A stretch of DNA of 64,000 bases from an uncultured Flavobacterium sp. (GTDB taxonomy: Bacteria > Bacteroidota > Bacteroidia > Flavobacteriales > Flavobacteriaceae), in the NCBI GenBank assembly GCA_913061465.1, contig CAJXSU010000004.1, forward strand, positions 18,164-82,163, written 5' to 3'. Both the position numbers and the translations under genes were made by a program. A model generated the notes under the pieces. The model was not told the DNA's origin. It saw only the letters and a list, made by a program, of their open reading frames with translations, and did no database searches. How positions within the stretch are numbered: the first letter of the stretch is position 1; every line of letters begins with the position of its first letter. Positions 20,805-31,607 of this stretch are shown here, in pieces.

Positions 20805-20814
20805 TTTGTTTAAT

Positions 20815-21633
20815 TTAATTATTACCTTGTTCTAAGTTATTTTTCTTTTTTATAGCTTCTTTCTTTTCTTTTAAAATTCTTTTTTTCTCTGCAATATCAG
20901 CGATTCTTTTCTTTCGAATTTCTTCACTTTTCTTCTGTCTAGCTTTTCTTTCCTCTTCTTTCTTTTTTCTTAAAGCTTCTCTGTCTTTTAATAATTTTTT
21001 TTGTTTTTCGGTTTTCTCTTTACTTAAAACAGATTTTTTTTGCCTTTTTTCTTCATTAATTTTTATTTTTCTCTCTCTAACAATTTCGTTTAAAACAAAG
21101 TCGCTAATATCGTATTTTTTATTGGAATACAACATCACTAAATCGCTAGATTTATCAAACACAAAATCATATTTCTTTTTTTTAACAATACCTTCTATAG
21201 AATTGAATACTTGATCCTGAATGGGTTTCACTAATTGTTTTCTTAATAAAAACATATCTCCATTGGGTCCGAAATATAATGACTCGAGCCTTCTTAGTTC
21301 TTCTTGTTTCAATGTAATTTCATCCTCTTTGTCAAGAATAAGATCATTGGTTAAGATAGCACGTTCATTGGCTAAATCATTTTTAATCTTTTCTATATAT
21401 CTACTTAACTTATCTAACTTACCTCTCCATTTGGCCACTTTAGAATCTAGGGTGTTCTGAGCTTCCATATATTCAGGTACATTTTCTAAAATGTATTCCA
21501 TATCTATGTAAGCTATTCTTTGTGGCTTTTGTGCACTAACAATTAAGGTGCTAATTAGAAACAAAAACAGGGTGATGTTTGATAATATCTTATGTTGTTT
21601 CGAAAACCTCAAGGTTAAAAAATTAAGTTTCAT
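20815..21633 (-). CDS. OmpH/Skp family protein with long Lys-rich C-terminal extension
   Basis: QRIAYIDMEYILENVPEYMEAQNTLDSKVAKWR; C-terminal KKKEEERKARQKKSEEIRKKR. Confidence 0.9.
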   Translation of the reverse strand: MKLNFLTLRFSKQHKILSNITLFLFLISTLIVSAQKPQRIAYIDMEYILENVPEYMEAQNTLDSKVAKWRGKLDKLSRYIEKIKNDLANERAILTNDLILDKEDEITLKQEELRRLESLYFGPNGDMFLLRKQLVKPIQDQVFNSIEGIVKKKKYDFVFDKSSDLVMLYSNKKYDISDFVLNEIVRERKIKINEEKRQKKSVLSKEKTEKQKKLLKDREALRKKKEEERKARQKKSEEIRKKRIADIAEKKRILKEKKEAIKKKNNLEQGNN

Positions 21634-21640
21634 TTTTAAA

Positions 21641-24208
21641 TTAAAATTGTTGACCTATAATAAAATGAGTTTGCCAACCAGATTTAATATTTGATCCTGG
21701 TAAAGGATCAAAACCGTGAGCAAAATCTATTCCAAGTAAACCAAAAGCTGGCATAAATATACGAATACCAACTCCAGCAGATCTTTTTAAATTAAACGGA
21801 TTAAAGCTGTCAAAATTGTCATAAGAATTTCCAGCCTCTAAAAATCCAATAGTATAGATTGATGCAGAGGGTTTATCTGTTATAGAGTATCTCAATTCTA
21901 ACTGAAATTTATTATAAATTGTTCCCCCTTCTATCGATGATAATCTATTATTTTCATAACCTCTTAATCCAATACTTTCTCTACCATCTAACTGAAATTG
22001 AGCAATTCCGTCTCCACCAACAAAGAAACGCTCAAAAGGTGTACTTCCAAGTTCCTCATTGTAAAAACCTAAATACCCGACTTCTGTATTAGCCATTAAA
22101 ACTAGTTTTTTCGCTAGACTATTATACCATTTTCCTTTGAATAATATTTTATAGTATTCTAACCATTTAAACCTTTCTGCTGGTGCTAAACTTTGGTAAT
22201 CTTTATTGTTTAAGAGAGAATATGGTACTGTAGCCTTAGCACTAATACTAAAGGTAGAACCATTTGTTGGAAAAATCAAACTAGGACCAGCTGAATTTCT
22301 ACTTAGACTTACGTTATAAGCAAGGTTATTTAAATTTCCTTCACTTAAAATATCATTACCAACTCTAAATTGATAATCATTTAAACCAAAACTTTGGTAG
22401 CTTAATGTTTGAGATAAAGTAAAGTAATCACTGGGCCATGTTAATCTTTTTGCAATACCAATTGAAGCTCCAGCTATTCCTAAACTTCTATCTCTATCTA
22501 CATCAAAAGTTTGCCTATCTAATTGAAATTGTTTGGATGAATATACCGAGAACGATAAAGATTGAGGTTTTTTACCACCAAACCATGGTTCTGTGAAAGA
22601 AAAACTATAGGTATTAAATGTTCTACTGGTTTGTAATCGTAGTGATAATGACTGACCATCACCCATTGGAAGTGGTTTATAGGCTTCTTTCTTAAATAAA
22701 TTACGAATAGAGAAATTATTAAAGGATAATCCTAAAGTTCCAATGAAAGAACCTCCTCCATAACCTCCTTGAAGTTCTATTTGACTCCCTCCCTTTTCTA
22801 TAACACTAAATTCTACATCAGCTGTTTTATCTTGGTAGTTTGGTCTGACATCTGGGGTAACGTTGGTGTCAAAAAATCCCAGTTGACCGATTTCACGAAT
22901 AGAACGGATAATAGCTTCTCTACTAAATAATGAACCTGGTTTTACTCTTAATTCTCTAAAAATAACAAAGTCATTAGTTTTGTCATTACCAACGATACTT
23001 ACCTTATTGATGGTTGCTTTTTCATCTTCTCTTATTCTAATCTCAACGGTTATAGAATCATTAACTACTTTTGTTTCTACTGGGTTAACCGAAGAAAATA
23101 AAAATCCATTATTTTGATATAATGTTTGAATATCTTGTGAATTTGGACTACCATCACCTAAAATTCTTTCTTTGAGGACAGTACCATTATAAACATCCCC
23201 TTTTTCAATTTTAAGAAGTGCATTCAACTGTTGATCAGTGTAGCTTTTGTTTCCAACATATAAAATATCTCCAAATATATACTGTCTTCCTTCTTCAAGT
23301 GTAATATTAATATTAATTGTATTATCCTCGTTCCAACTTATAGAGTCTGTTAAAATTCGAGAATCTCTATATCCAAGCCTGCTGTATGTATCAAGTATGC
23401 TTAAAAGATCTTCTTTGAATTTTTCATCAATGTATTTAGATCCTTTCCAAAATCTACCTAAAATTTTTCTTTTTGTATTTCCCATAGCAGCTCTAAGCTT
23501 ACTTCCTGAAAGGGCTTTATTTCCATTGAAATTTATGTTTTTTATTTTTATTTTAGACCCTTTATCTATGTAGACACTCATATTCACAGCATTGGTATCT
23601 GATGAATCTCTTTTTGTATCAATACTAACCTTTGTCTTTAAAAAACCTTTATCAGTATATTTTTTCTTGAAATAGTTTTTGGTAGTAACAAGTAAGTTGT
23701 CTGTTACCATAGCACCGGTTTTAAGTTCCGCCTCTGTTTTTAGAGCTTTTGATTTATTTTTTTTAATCCCCGAAATACTAATCTGATTAAGTTGAGGAAG
23801 TTCATTAACATCAAATTCTAAGTATATAGTATTCCCATCTACTCTTATTAAATAAACTTCTACTGTACTGAATTGTTTACTTTGATATAGTTTTTTAATT
23901 GCACTTGTAAGCTTGTCTCCTGGTAGTTTTATAGGTTGGCCAATTTTAAGACCTGTAAATACCTTTACTGTAGATTCTGAAAATTTTTGTAGACCAGAAA
24001 TTGAGATTCCACCTAAAATATATTCTTTACCTTTTTCATAGATAATATTTTCTTGTACAGTAATACTATCTTTTTCAACAATATTTATAGAGTCTTTTAC
24101 TACTTGTGCTTTTGTAGTAAAATGAACTGTTGAAAGTAAAAAAATGAGAATTAAAGCACCTAAGTTGATGCTATTCTGCTTGTATAGTTTGCTCGCTAGT
24201 TTTTCCAA
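21641..24208 (-). CDS. bamA: Outer membrane protein assembly factor BamA
   Basis: POTRA repeats; surface-antigen barrel with FFVGGDGIAQFQLDGRESIGLRGYENNRLS; C-terminal FAHGFDPLPGSNIKSGWQTHFIIGQQF; adjacent to skp and uppS. Confidence 0.96.
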   Translation of the reverse strand: MEKLASKLYKQNSINLGALILIFLLSTVHFTTKAQVVKDSINIVEKDSITVQENIIYEKGKEYILGGISISGLQKFSESTVKVFTGLKIGQPIKLPGDKLTSAIKKLYQSKQFSTVEVYLIRVDGNTIYLEFDVNELPQLNQISISGIKKNKSKALKTEAELKTGAMVTDNLLVTTKNYFKKKYTDKGFLKTKVSIDTKRDSSDTNAVNMSVYIDKGSKIKIKNINFNGNKALSGSKLRAAMGNTKRKILGRFWKGSKYIDEKFKEDLLSILDTYSRLGYRDSRILTDSISWNEDNTININITLEEGRQYIFGDILYVGNKSYTDQQLNALLKIEKGDVYNGTVLKERILGDGSPNSQDIQTLYQNNGFLFSSVNPVETKVVNDSITVEIRIREDEKATINKVSIVGNDKTNDFVIFRELRVKPGSLFSREAIIRSIREIGQLGFFDTNVTPDVRPNYQDKTADVEFSVIEKGGSQIELQGGYGGGSFIGTLGLSFNNFSIRNLFKKEAYKPLPMGDGQSLSLRLQTSRTFNTYSFSFTEPWFGGKKPQSLSFSVYSSKQFQLDRQTFDVDRDRSLGIAGASIGIAKRLTWPSDYFTLSQTLSYQSFGLNDYQFRVGNDILSEGNLNNLAYNVSLSRNSAGPSLIFPTNGSTFSISAKATVPYSLLNNKDYQSLAPAERFKWLEYYKILFKGKWYNSLAKKLVLMANTEVGYLGFYNEELGSTPFERFFVGGDGIAQFQLDGRESIGLRGYENNRLSSIEGGTIYNKFQLELRYSITDKPSASIYTIGFLEAGNSYDNFDSFNPFNLKRSAGVGIRIFMPAFGLLGIDFAHGFDPLPGSNIKSGWQTHFIIGQQF

Positions 24209-24920
24209 ATCTTCTTTCTCTATTCTGATATTCTATAATTGCATCATAAAAATGCTCTTTTCTAAAATCTGGCCAAAGTATATTTGTAAAGTATAATTCG
24301 GCATAAGCCATTTGCCATAAAAGGAAATTACTTATTCTTTGTTCTCCGCTGGTTCTTATCATTAAATCAACGTCGGGCAAATTAAACGTATATAAATGAT
24401 TATTTATAATTTTTTCGTCAATTTCTTCGATGGTTAGGTCGTTATTAACAACTTTTTTAGATATGTTTTTAATTGTATTGATAATTTCTTCTCTTGCTCC
24501 GTAGCTTAAAGCTAATGTTAAAACTATTTTTTTATTGTTTTGAGTCTCTTTAATCACTTCATTTAGTGTTTTTTGAGCACTAACTGGAAGGCTTTTTATA
24601 TTTCCAATTGCGTTTACTCTTACATCATTTTCTTTAAAGGTAATAGATTCTTTATTCAGTGAACTTATGAGTAAACTCATCAAAGCATTTATTTCAATTT
24701 TTGGTCTATTCCAATTTTCTGTAGAGAAGGCATACAATGTGATTGCTTCTGTTCCTAATTCTGCTGCAGCCTCAATGGTTTCTCTAACCGCAGTTAACGC
24801 ATTTTTATGACCAAATATACGATTCATACCCTTTCCTTTAGCCCATCTTCCGTTTCCGTCCATAATTACGGCAACATGTTTAGGAATATTATCTGAGCTA
24901 ATTAGTAATCGTTTATTCAT
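24171..24920 (-). CDS. uppS: Isoprenyl transferase (undecaprenyl diphosphate synthase)
   Basis: PKHVAVIMDGNGRWAKGKGMNRIFGHKNAL; FSTENWNRP; DLMIRTSGEQRISNFLLWQMAYAELYFT. Confidence 0.97.
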   Translation of the reverse strand: MNKRLLISSDNIPKHVAVIMDGNGRWAKGKGMNRIFGHKNALTAVRETIEAAAELGTEAITLYAFSTENWNRPKIEINALMSLLISSLNKESITFKENDVRVNAIGNIKSLPVSAQKTLNEVIKETQNNKKIVLTLALSYGAREEIINTIKNISKKVVNNDLTIEEIDEKIINNHLYTFNLPDVDLMIRTSGEQRISNFLLWQMAYAELYFTNILWPDFRKEHFYDAIIEYQNRERRFGKTSEQTIQAE

Positions 24921-24931
24921 AAGTTTTGTGC

Positions 24932-25606
24932 TTAATCAGTGAAACACGCTGGTCTACCAAAAGTATATACCAAAGAAATTCCAGAAAACATATACCAATC
25001 ATTTGATGTGCCTCCAAAATTTAATTGTGAGAACCTACTGGTTGTGTAGTCTAATTCATCTGTAAAAGTATATCGCACTGTGGTTTCCACTGCAAAAGCT
25101 ATTTTTTCTATTATTTTTGTTTTGTATCCAATTCCTAGGGGTATGGAAACAGCTGTGTTTCTTGTGAAATTGAAAGTTCTATCGGCATTTTGAATTCTTG
25201 GTGTTTCATAATCTACTGCTGCAATCTGAAATAATATGTATGGTGTACTTGTTTTATCTTTTGATGATAAATCATATTCATAAAAATTATATTCTATTCC
25301 AACAGCAAATTCATTTATTGGGTTTTTAAATTTAACACCTCTCTCTTGTTTTACTATATTCTCTGAGTCAGCATCATCTCCTGAAATGGGAAAAGAGCTA
25401 TAAGTTCCTCTAATTGCTATTCTTGGATTTAAATTGTATTTATACATAAAACTAGATCCAATATTTTTGGGTTGAATGTAATTTGTTCGACCCACATCTC
25501 CTACATAATTAACTCCACCTACAATGAATCCAACTTCATTTATTTGAGATAAACAATTGCTTGAAATACAAATAAATAATAACAAAATTAAATATGTTTT
25601 CATCAT
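24932..25606 (-). CDS. DUF6089-like outer membrane protein
   Basis: NEVGFIVGGVNYVGDVGRTNYIQPKNIGSSFMYKYNLNPRIAIRGTYS; conserved slot next to uppS/nadK. Confidence 0.75.
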   Translation of the reverse strand: MMKTYLILLLFICISSNCLSQINEVGFIVGGVNYVGDVGRTNYIQPKNIGSSFMYKYNLNPRIAIRGTYSSFPISGDDADSENIVKQERGVKFKNPINEFAVGIEYNFYEYDLSSKDKTSTPYILFQIAAVDYETPRIQNADRTFNFTRNTAVSIPLGIGYKTKIIEKIAFAVETTVRYTFTDELDYTTSRFSQLNFGGTSNDWYMFSGISLVYTFGRPACFTD

Positions 25607-25709
25607 AAAATATAGCGTGCAAATATAAAAAAATCTATTTGCTTTATAAAGTTAAAACGTTAGTCTTTTTGAATAACAATAATTTTAGTTTTTTATTGTT
25701 TTTATACCT

Positions 25710-26612
25710 CTAATTGTTAGCACCATTTCGCGTATCTTCTCCCCACAAAAGTTTTGTTCTGAGTGTCGTTAAAAAAGAGTGATTGGAAGGAATCATACTT
25801 TTGATTGTGAAAGGTGATTTTTCTATGAAGATTTTGGTGTCTTTTGGTACTGATATAATTCTAGAATCGAGTGAAATTAAAAAACTTTTTTCTCTAGAGT
25901 CTATCTCTAATTCAATTATAGTTTCATCAGGAATTACCATAGGTCTTGCATTAAAATTATGCGGTGCTATTGGGGTAATGATAAGGTTTTTTGAGTTAGG
26001 TGATATTACAGGACCATTACAACTAAGAGAATAGCCTGTAGAACCTGTTGGAGTAGCTATGATAAGACCATCTGCCCAGTAGTTTGTGAGATATTCTTTA
26101 TCTAAAAAGGTTTTGACGCCAATCATGGAGGTTGTATTCTCTCTTGAAATGGTAATTTCATTTAATGCAAATGAAAGTTCATCTAAAGATTCTACTTTAG
26201 GAATAGTTTTGATACTTAATAATGTTCTTTCTTGAATTGTATATTCTTCAGCGATTAATAAATCAATAGATTCTTTGATTTTATTTTTTTGAATATTTGC
26301 TAAAAACCCAAGCCTACCTGTGTTAATTCCTAGAATAGGAATGTTTAAATCTCTAATGTAGGTAATGGCCCTAAGAATTGTTCCATCACCTCCAAGGCTG
26401 AAAAACACATCAAAGGAACTGTTTAAGTCATAAAAGCTCCCAAAAGTTGAATATTTTTTTGTGAGATGAAAAGAGTCTTTTAGAGCATTGTAGAAATTTT
26501 CCTCAAAAATAGCCACCACATTATGTTTCTCCAGAGCTAATAAAAGAATTTTAATTTCCTTTTCAGCATTGACAGAATATGTCTGACCAAAAATAGCTAC
26601 CTTTTTTATCAT
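25710..26612 (-). CDS. nadK: NAD kinase
   Basis: FFSLGGDGTILRAITYI; ILGINTGRLGFLANI; ADGLIIATPTGSTGYSLSCNGP. Confidence 0.97.
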   Translation of the reverse strand: MIKKVAIFGQTYSVNAEKEIKILLLALEKHNVVAIFEENFYNALKDSFHLTKKYSTFGSFYDLNSSFDVFFSLGGDGTILRAITYIRDLNIPILGINTGRLGFLANIQKNKIKESIDLLIAEEYTIQERTLLSIKTIPKVESLDELSFALNEITISRENTTSMIGVKTFLDKEYLTNYWADGLIIATPTGSTGYSLSCNGPVISPNSKNLIITPIAPHNFNARPMVIPDETIIELEIDSREKSFLISLDSRIISVPKDTKIFIEKSPFTIKSMIPSNHSFLTTLRTKLLWGEDTRNGANN

Positions 26613-27271
26613 TACATGTCTAAGTATTTCTGTAAATAATCTGATCTATCTTTTAGATCTTGTAAATAAAAATCATCTTTATGTTCTGATATTAAGTTGT
26701 AATTATATCTCCTAAACGTTTGAATGACTTCATTGATATCCTCTGAATTTATTTTGACGGTGGCTTGAATAACATCAGAAGTTTGATTGGATATATATAT
26801 AGCAAGTATATTTGCGTTATTGCTTTCTACAATTTGGCTCACCTCACTTACAGAAAAATCTTTTTTGTTTTTTTCTATAACAATGATAACTCCATCACTA
26901 AATAAAGACGAGTTTGAGCAAAAAAGCTCTAGAACATCGTTTAACTCATAATATCCAACATATTTTTTTTTATCATTTAAAACAGGCATGATGTTAGAAT
27001 CGTTCTCTGAAAATAATTTAATAGTTTTTAATAAAGTGATACTTTCATCAGTAAAAAAGAAATCTATTAAATGAGAATATTCTGAAATTTTTGATGATTT
27101 TTCATCTATAGTTTGTAGATCGCTCTCAGAGATACTTCCTATCAACTCTTCATTTTTAACAATCGGCAGATGTGTTATTGGAAGTGTTTCAAAGATTTCT
27201 TGAGCTTTTTTCACCAAACTTTCTGGGGTCAAAACTTCTAAATCGTTTAGTATGTATTCTTTCATATTCAC
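26612..27271 (-). CDS. CBS domain-containing protein
   Basis: PITHLPIVKNEELIGSISESDLQ; paired CBS; C-terminal ACT-like segment. Confidence 0.85.
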   Translation of the reverse strand: MNMKEYILNDLEVLTPESLVKKAQEIFETLPITHLPIVKNEELIGSISESDLQTIDEKSSKISEYSHLIDFFFTDESITLLKTIKLFSENDSNIMPVLNDKKKYVGYYELNDVLELFCSNSSLFSDGVIIVIEKNKKDFSVSEVSQIVESNNANILAIYISNQTSDVIQATVKINSEDINEVIQTFRRYNYNLISEHKDDFYLQDLKDRSDYLQKYLDM

Positions 27272-27331
27272 GCTATACGAAGATAGTTTAAAATCATTTA
27301 ATGATGTACTTTTGTGTTTTATTTGAAACCG

Positions 27332-28045
27332 ATGACAAAGTTAAGTGTAAATATTAATAAAATTGCAACATTACGAAATTCAAGAGGTGGAGATGTTCCA
27401 AATCTATTAAAAGTTGCGAAAGACATTCAAGAGTTTGGTGCCCAAGGGATCACAATTCATCCAAGGCCAGATGAAAGACACATTCGCTATCAGGATGCCC
27501 GTGATCTCAAACCAATGGTTACTTCAGAATACAATATTGAAGGAAACCCTATCCGTAAATTTATGGATTTAGTTCTTGAAGTAAAGCCAACACAAGTAAC
27601 ATTGGTTCCAGATACTATTAATCAAATTACTTCAAATGCAGGTTGGGATACTATAACCAACCAATCTTACCTTAAGGATGTAATTATCGAATTTAAAAAT
27701 GCAGGAATTAGAACTTCTATATTTATTGATACAGATCTTAAATTAATTGAAGCTGCAGCTAAAATTGGTACAGATAGAATTGAACTATATACTGAACATT
27801 TCGCCAGTGCTTATGAGAAAGATAACAAGCAAGTGATAAAACCCTATATAGCAGCAGCTAACTTAGCACATGAATTAGGTTTAGGGATCAATGCTGGACA
27901 CGATTTAAGTTTAGATAATATTGAGTTTTTTAAACAAAATATTCCAAACCTCGCTGAGGTTTCTATTGGACATGCTTTAATTTCTGAAAGTTTGTACCTA
28001 GGCCTTCAAAACGTTGTAAATATGTATTTATATCGCCTTCAGTAG
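27332..28045 (+). CDS. pdxJ: Pyridoxine 5'-phosphate synthase (start refined from 27314 to ATG at 27332)
   Basis: [73 protein letters not shown] -7-like TACTTTTG at 27307-27314 overlaps the tracked GTG start. Confidence 0.97.
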   Translation: MTKLSVNINKIATLRNSRGGDVPNLLKVAKDIQEFGAQGITIHPRPDERHIRYQDARDLKPMVTSEYNIEGNPIRKFMDLVLEVKPTQVTLVPDTINQITSNAGWDTITNQSYLKDVIIEFKNAGIRTSIFIDTDLKLIEAAAKIGTDRIELYTEHFASAYEKDNKQVIKPYIAAANLAHELGLGINAGHDLSLDNIEFFKQNIPNLAEVSIGHALISESLYLGLQNVVNMYLYRLQ

Positions 28046-28046
28046 T

Positions 28047-28811
28047 ATGGAAATATTACATTCAAAAATAATGGGAGAGGGCACTCCTCTAATAATTCTT
28101 CATGGGTATTTTGGAATGGGTGACAATTGGAAGTCTCTTGGAAATAAATTTGCTAAAAATTTTCAAACCCATATTATAGACCAAAGAAACCATGGCCGTA
28201 GCTTTCATTCATCGAATTTTAGTTATGATCATCTTGTAGAAGATTTGGCACATTATATCAATCATTATCATTTAGAAAAAGTTGTTATTTTAGGACATTC
28301 AATGGGAGGAAAAACAGCAATGTTATTTGCTGTGAAATATCCACTAATGGTAGCTAAATTAATTATAGTAGACATTGCACCTAGATATTATCAACCGCAT
28401 CATTCAGATATTTTAACCGCATTAAATTCAGTTGATTTTAAAATTCAGAATACCCGTAAACTTGTAGATCTAAAAATTTCTGAATTAATCCTTGATCCTG
28501 TAACCCGAGCTTTTTTATTAAAGAATGTATTTTGGAAGGAGAAAGGATTATTAGCATATCGATTTAATTTACAATCTCTAACAAAAAATAATGAAGAGGT
28601 GGGTAAAGCCCTGCCGCCTAATAAAACCTTTGACAAGAAAACCTTATTCTTGGCTGGAGGAAAATCTGAGTACATTACAAACGGGGAAATTCCTTTAATA
28701 AAAAAACATTTTCCAGAATCATCTATTCAAACCATACCTAATGTTGGTCATTGGTTACATGCAGAGTCTCCTGATGTTTTTTATGAGTTGGTGATGAATT
28801 TTTTGAAATAA
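28047..28811 (+). CDS. Alpha/beta fold hydrolase
   Basis: LIILHGYFGMGDNWKSLG; DQRNHGRSFHS; ILGHSMGGKTAM; NVGHWLHAESPD. Confidence 0.93.
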   Translation: MEILHSKIMGEGTPLIILHGYFGMGDNWKSLGNKFAKNFQTHIIDQRNHGRSFHSSNFSYDHLVEDLAHYINHYHLEKVVILGHSMGGKTAMLFAVKYPLMVAKLIIVDIAPRYYQPHHSDILTALNSVDFKIQNTRKLVDLKISELILDPVTRAFLLKNVFWKEKGLLAYRFNLQSLTKNNEEVGKALPPNKTFDKKTLFLAGGKSEYITNGEIPLIKKHFPESSIQTIPNVGHWLHAESPDVFYELVMNFLK

Positions 28812-28833
28812 AATTTTAATATTTTCAGTTCAA

Positions 28834-29943
28834 TTAGATCAGTGATCTTTTTATGCGTTGAGAGGTAAGCGTTAATATTTCATAAGATGATGTTTCAGAT
28901 ATTGAAGAAATAGTTAAAATATCTTTTTGTGTTTTAAAAATAAAAACAGGGTCTTCTTCGTTGCATTCAATACCCGTAATATCAACCATGATCATATCCA
29001 TACAGACATTACCGACAATTGGAGCAATCTGGTTTTGAATAGTTATGTGTCCATTTCCATTTCCCAACCTTCTTGATAAACCATCGCCATGTCCTATCGG
29101 GATTGAAGCAATTGTAGTGTCTTTGGAAGCTTTAAAAGTTCTATTATAGCCCACAGTTTCTCCTTTTTTTACAATGTGAATTTGAGAAATTATAGATTTT
29201 AAAATATGTGTATTTTTTAGTTGAGATGTTTCTTTCTTATTATTTCCAAAACCATACAAACCAATTCCAATTCTAACCATGTCAAATTGAGCTTCTGGAT
29301 AGTTTATAACCCCAGAAGTGTTTAGTATGTGGGCCATTGGAGTGTACTCTATATAATCATAAACTTGTGTGATGATTTCTTTAAAATTTTGAATTTGATT
29401 TAAAGTAAATTGTCTTTCATTGTTATCTTCACTGGCAGCTAAATGAGATAAAACAGATTTTATTTTCACATATTTTGAGTTGCAGATGATCTCCATAATT
29501 TTGGGAATATTAACTTTTGAAAAACCCAATCTATTTAATCCTGTATTAAATTTTAAATGAATAGGGTAGGCCTCAATCTCTTTTTCCTCAGCAAGCTTTA
29601 TAAATGTGTTTAATATTTTTAAATTGTAGATGCTAGGCTCAAGTTGATTACTTATAATTTCATCTAAATTTTGAATTTGTGGGTGTAACACTAAAACAGG
29701 GGTTGATATCTTAGCTTTTCGTAGAGAAATTCCTTCATGTGCATAAGCAACAGCAAAATAATTAATTTTATCCTTTAAAAAATAAGCAACTTTGTTAGCA
29801 TCACTTCCATAACCAAATGCCTTCACTACTGCAAGTGTCTTTGTTTTTTGATGAAGTTTGTTTTTAAAATATTGAAGGTTGTGCTCAAGCGCATTTTTAC
29901 TTATTTCTAAAACAGATACATGGTTGTTCATAATATTAGTCAA
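28834..29943 (-). CDS. alr: Alanine racemase
   Basis: TKTLAVVKAFGYGSDANKVA (PLP Lys); KFNTGLNRLGF; VGYNRTFKASKDTTIASIPIGHGDGLSRRLGN; GNVCMDMIMVDIT. Confidence 0.96.
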   Translation of the reverse strand: MTNIMNNHVSVLEISKNALEHNLQYFKNKLHQKTKTLAVVKAFGYGSDANKVAYFLKDKINYFAVAYAHEGISLRKAKISTPVLVLHPQIQNLDEIISNQLEPSIYNLKILNTFIKLAEEKEIEAYPIHLKFNTGLNRLGFSKVNIPKIMEIICNSKYVKIKSVLSHLAASEDNNERQFTLNQIQNFKEIITQVYDYIEYTPMAHILNTSGVINYPEAQFDMVRIGIGLYGFGNNKKETSQLKNTHILKSIISQIHIVKKGETVGYNRTFKASKDTTIASIPIGHGDGLSRRLGNGNGHITIQNQIAPIVGNVCMDMIMVDITGIECNEEDPVFIFKTQKDILTISSISETSSYEILTLTSQRIKRSLI

Positions 29944-29945
29944 AA

Positions 29946-30560
29946 CTAGTTTTTAGATTTTTTTTTCTCAATTTCTTCTTTTTGAGAAAGAAGTGCTTTG
30001 TAGTATGCAGCTCTGCTTAAGGGTTCATATTCTTGAGTCTCTCCTAAAAAGACGATATCATCATTTACTGCTTTTCTAAAGCTATAATTGGCTAAGTTTC
30101 CGGTTTTAGTACAAACCGCATGAACTTTAGTAACATATTCTGCTGTGGCCATTAAAGCGGGCATTGGACCAAAAGGATTTCCTTTAAAATCCATATCTAG
30201 TCCTGCAACTATTACACGAATTCCTCGGTTTGCTAAGTCATTGCAAACTGCTACAATTTCATCGTCAAAAAATTGAGCTTCATCTATACCTATAACATCA
30301 ACATCATTGGCTAATAATCTAATATTTGAGGCCACTGGAACTGGTGTTGAACGAATTTCATTTGCATCATGAGAAACCACCATCTCATCGTCATATCTTG
30401 TGTCAACGATTGGTTTAAATATTTCAATTCGTTGATTTGCAAATTGAGCTCTTTTTAGTCTTCTAATTAGTTCTTCAGTTTTTCCAGAAAACATTGATCC
30501 ACAGATTACTTCAATCCATCCAAATTGTTCTGTTTGATTTACTGTATTTTCAAGAAACAT
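29946..30560 (-). CDS. tdk: Thymidine kinase
   Basis: [68 protein letters not shown]. Confidence 0.97.
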   Translation of the reverse strand: MFLENTVNQTEQFGWIEVICGSMFSGKTEELIRRLKRAQFANQRIEIFKPIVDTRYDDEMVVSHDANEIRSTPVPVASNIRLLANDVDVIGIDEAQFFDDEIVAVCNDLANRGIRVIVAGLDMDFKGNPFGPMPALMATAEYVTKVHAVCTKTGNLANYSFRKAVNDDIVFLGETQEYEPLSRAAYYKALLSQKEEIEKKKSKN

Positions 30561-30661
30561 TTTGTAGTTTTAAGGCGTAAGAATGATTTGTGCTTATTCG
30601 CTGTGAATTTAGACAAATTTATTAAAAAATGGGATTAAAAAATAATTAAACATTACAACTT

Positions 30662-31522
30662 ATGCACAAAAAACTTGCAGCAGACCTCACTAGTTTAGCT
30701 CACAGTATTTTACAAATGAAAAACAAAGAAGATGTTTTTGCTTTGAAAACAAAAGCGCATGAAGTTTATGAGAAATTAGCTGTATTAGCCTGCGTAGAGG
30801 AATATTTCAATAATACTCCAAACCCTGTACATACCAAAGATGAGCTTTTAGATTTGGTTAAAAAAGTTGATGAAAAGTTAGATATTGAGATTGAAATCGA
30901 AAATATTAAGGATACGACTTCATCTTTTTCTGAAAGTGAAGTAGATGATCCTATTACAAAAACAGAGGATCTAGAAGACGATGAGGAACAACAATTGATA
31001 GAGTCTGAAGATGAAGTTATTGAGAGTGTTGAAGAAGATTTGGTTAATGAAGCTATAGAGTTAATACTCGAAGGGGATTCAGCTAGCTCTAATGTCCAAG
31101 AAGAAGGGGATAATTTATTCTCACAATCAAATGAGGTTATTGAGGAAGCTATAGAAGATGAACTTGAGACAGTTGAGGCTAGTAATGAGGAAATTACGCT
31201 CTCACTTGAAGATGAATTAAAAGATACAATTGCTGCCGATGTAGTTGCTGATTTATTTGAAAATGCTCCAAAAAAATCATTGAATGATAAGGTGCGTGAC
31301 GACATTCAAATTGGGTTGAATGATCGTATTGCTTTTGTGAAAAATTTATTTGGTGGAAGTCAAGAAGACTTTAATCGAGTAGTTTCTCAATTAAATTCAT
31401 TTAAAACTGAAAAAGAAGCAAAAAAGTTTATTAATAAAATGGTAAAACCAGATTATAATTGGGCAGATAATGAAGACATCGAACAACGTTTTATGTCTAT
31501 TGTAGAACGTAAATTTTTATAA
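30662..31522 (+). CDS. Conserved-looking hypothetical protein with Asp/Glu-rich centre
   Basis: Complete ORF; folded-looking C-terminus IQIGLNDRIAFVKNLFGGSQEDFNRVVSQLNSF...NWADNEDIEQRFMSIVERKFL. Confidence 0.75.
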   Translation: MHKKLAADLTSLAHSILQMKNKEDVFALKTKAHEVYEKLAVLACVEEYFNNTPNPVHTKDELLDLVKKVDEKLDIEIEIENIKDTTSSFSESEVDDPITKTEDLEDDEEQQLIESEDEVIESVEEDLVNEAIELILEGDSASSNVQEEGDNLFSQSNEVIEEAIEDELETVEASNEEITLSLEDELKDTIAADVVADLFENAPKKSLNDKVRDDIQIGLNDRIAFVKNLFGGSQEDFNRVVSQLNSFKTEKEAKKFINKMVKPDYNWADNEDIEQRFMSIVERKFL

Positions 31523-31607
31523 AACTTAAAAGTTTTACATTTTTTAATGATCAACTTTATGGTCAAATTTTTATTTATATTTAATAAACCAAGATTGGAG
31601 TAAAAGC

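Noticed and set aside
20815-21633. Lys/Glu-rich coiled-coil tail of the second OmpH considered as a separate novel domain
   Set aside because: Low-complexity charged tail on an otherwise ordinary Skp/OmpH protein in the bamA operon.
23247-23573. 108-aa + ORF inside bamA
   Set aside because: Antisense to the BamA POTRA region; no independent support.
30766-31305. 179-aa Ser-rich minus-strand ORF
   Set aside because: Antisense shadow of the Glu/Asp-rich gene 30662-31522 (GAA/GAT codons read as TTC/ATC/TCA).
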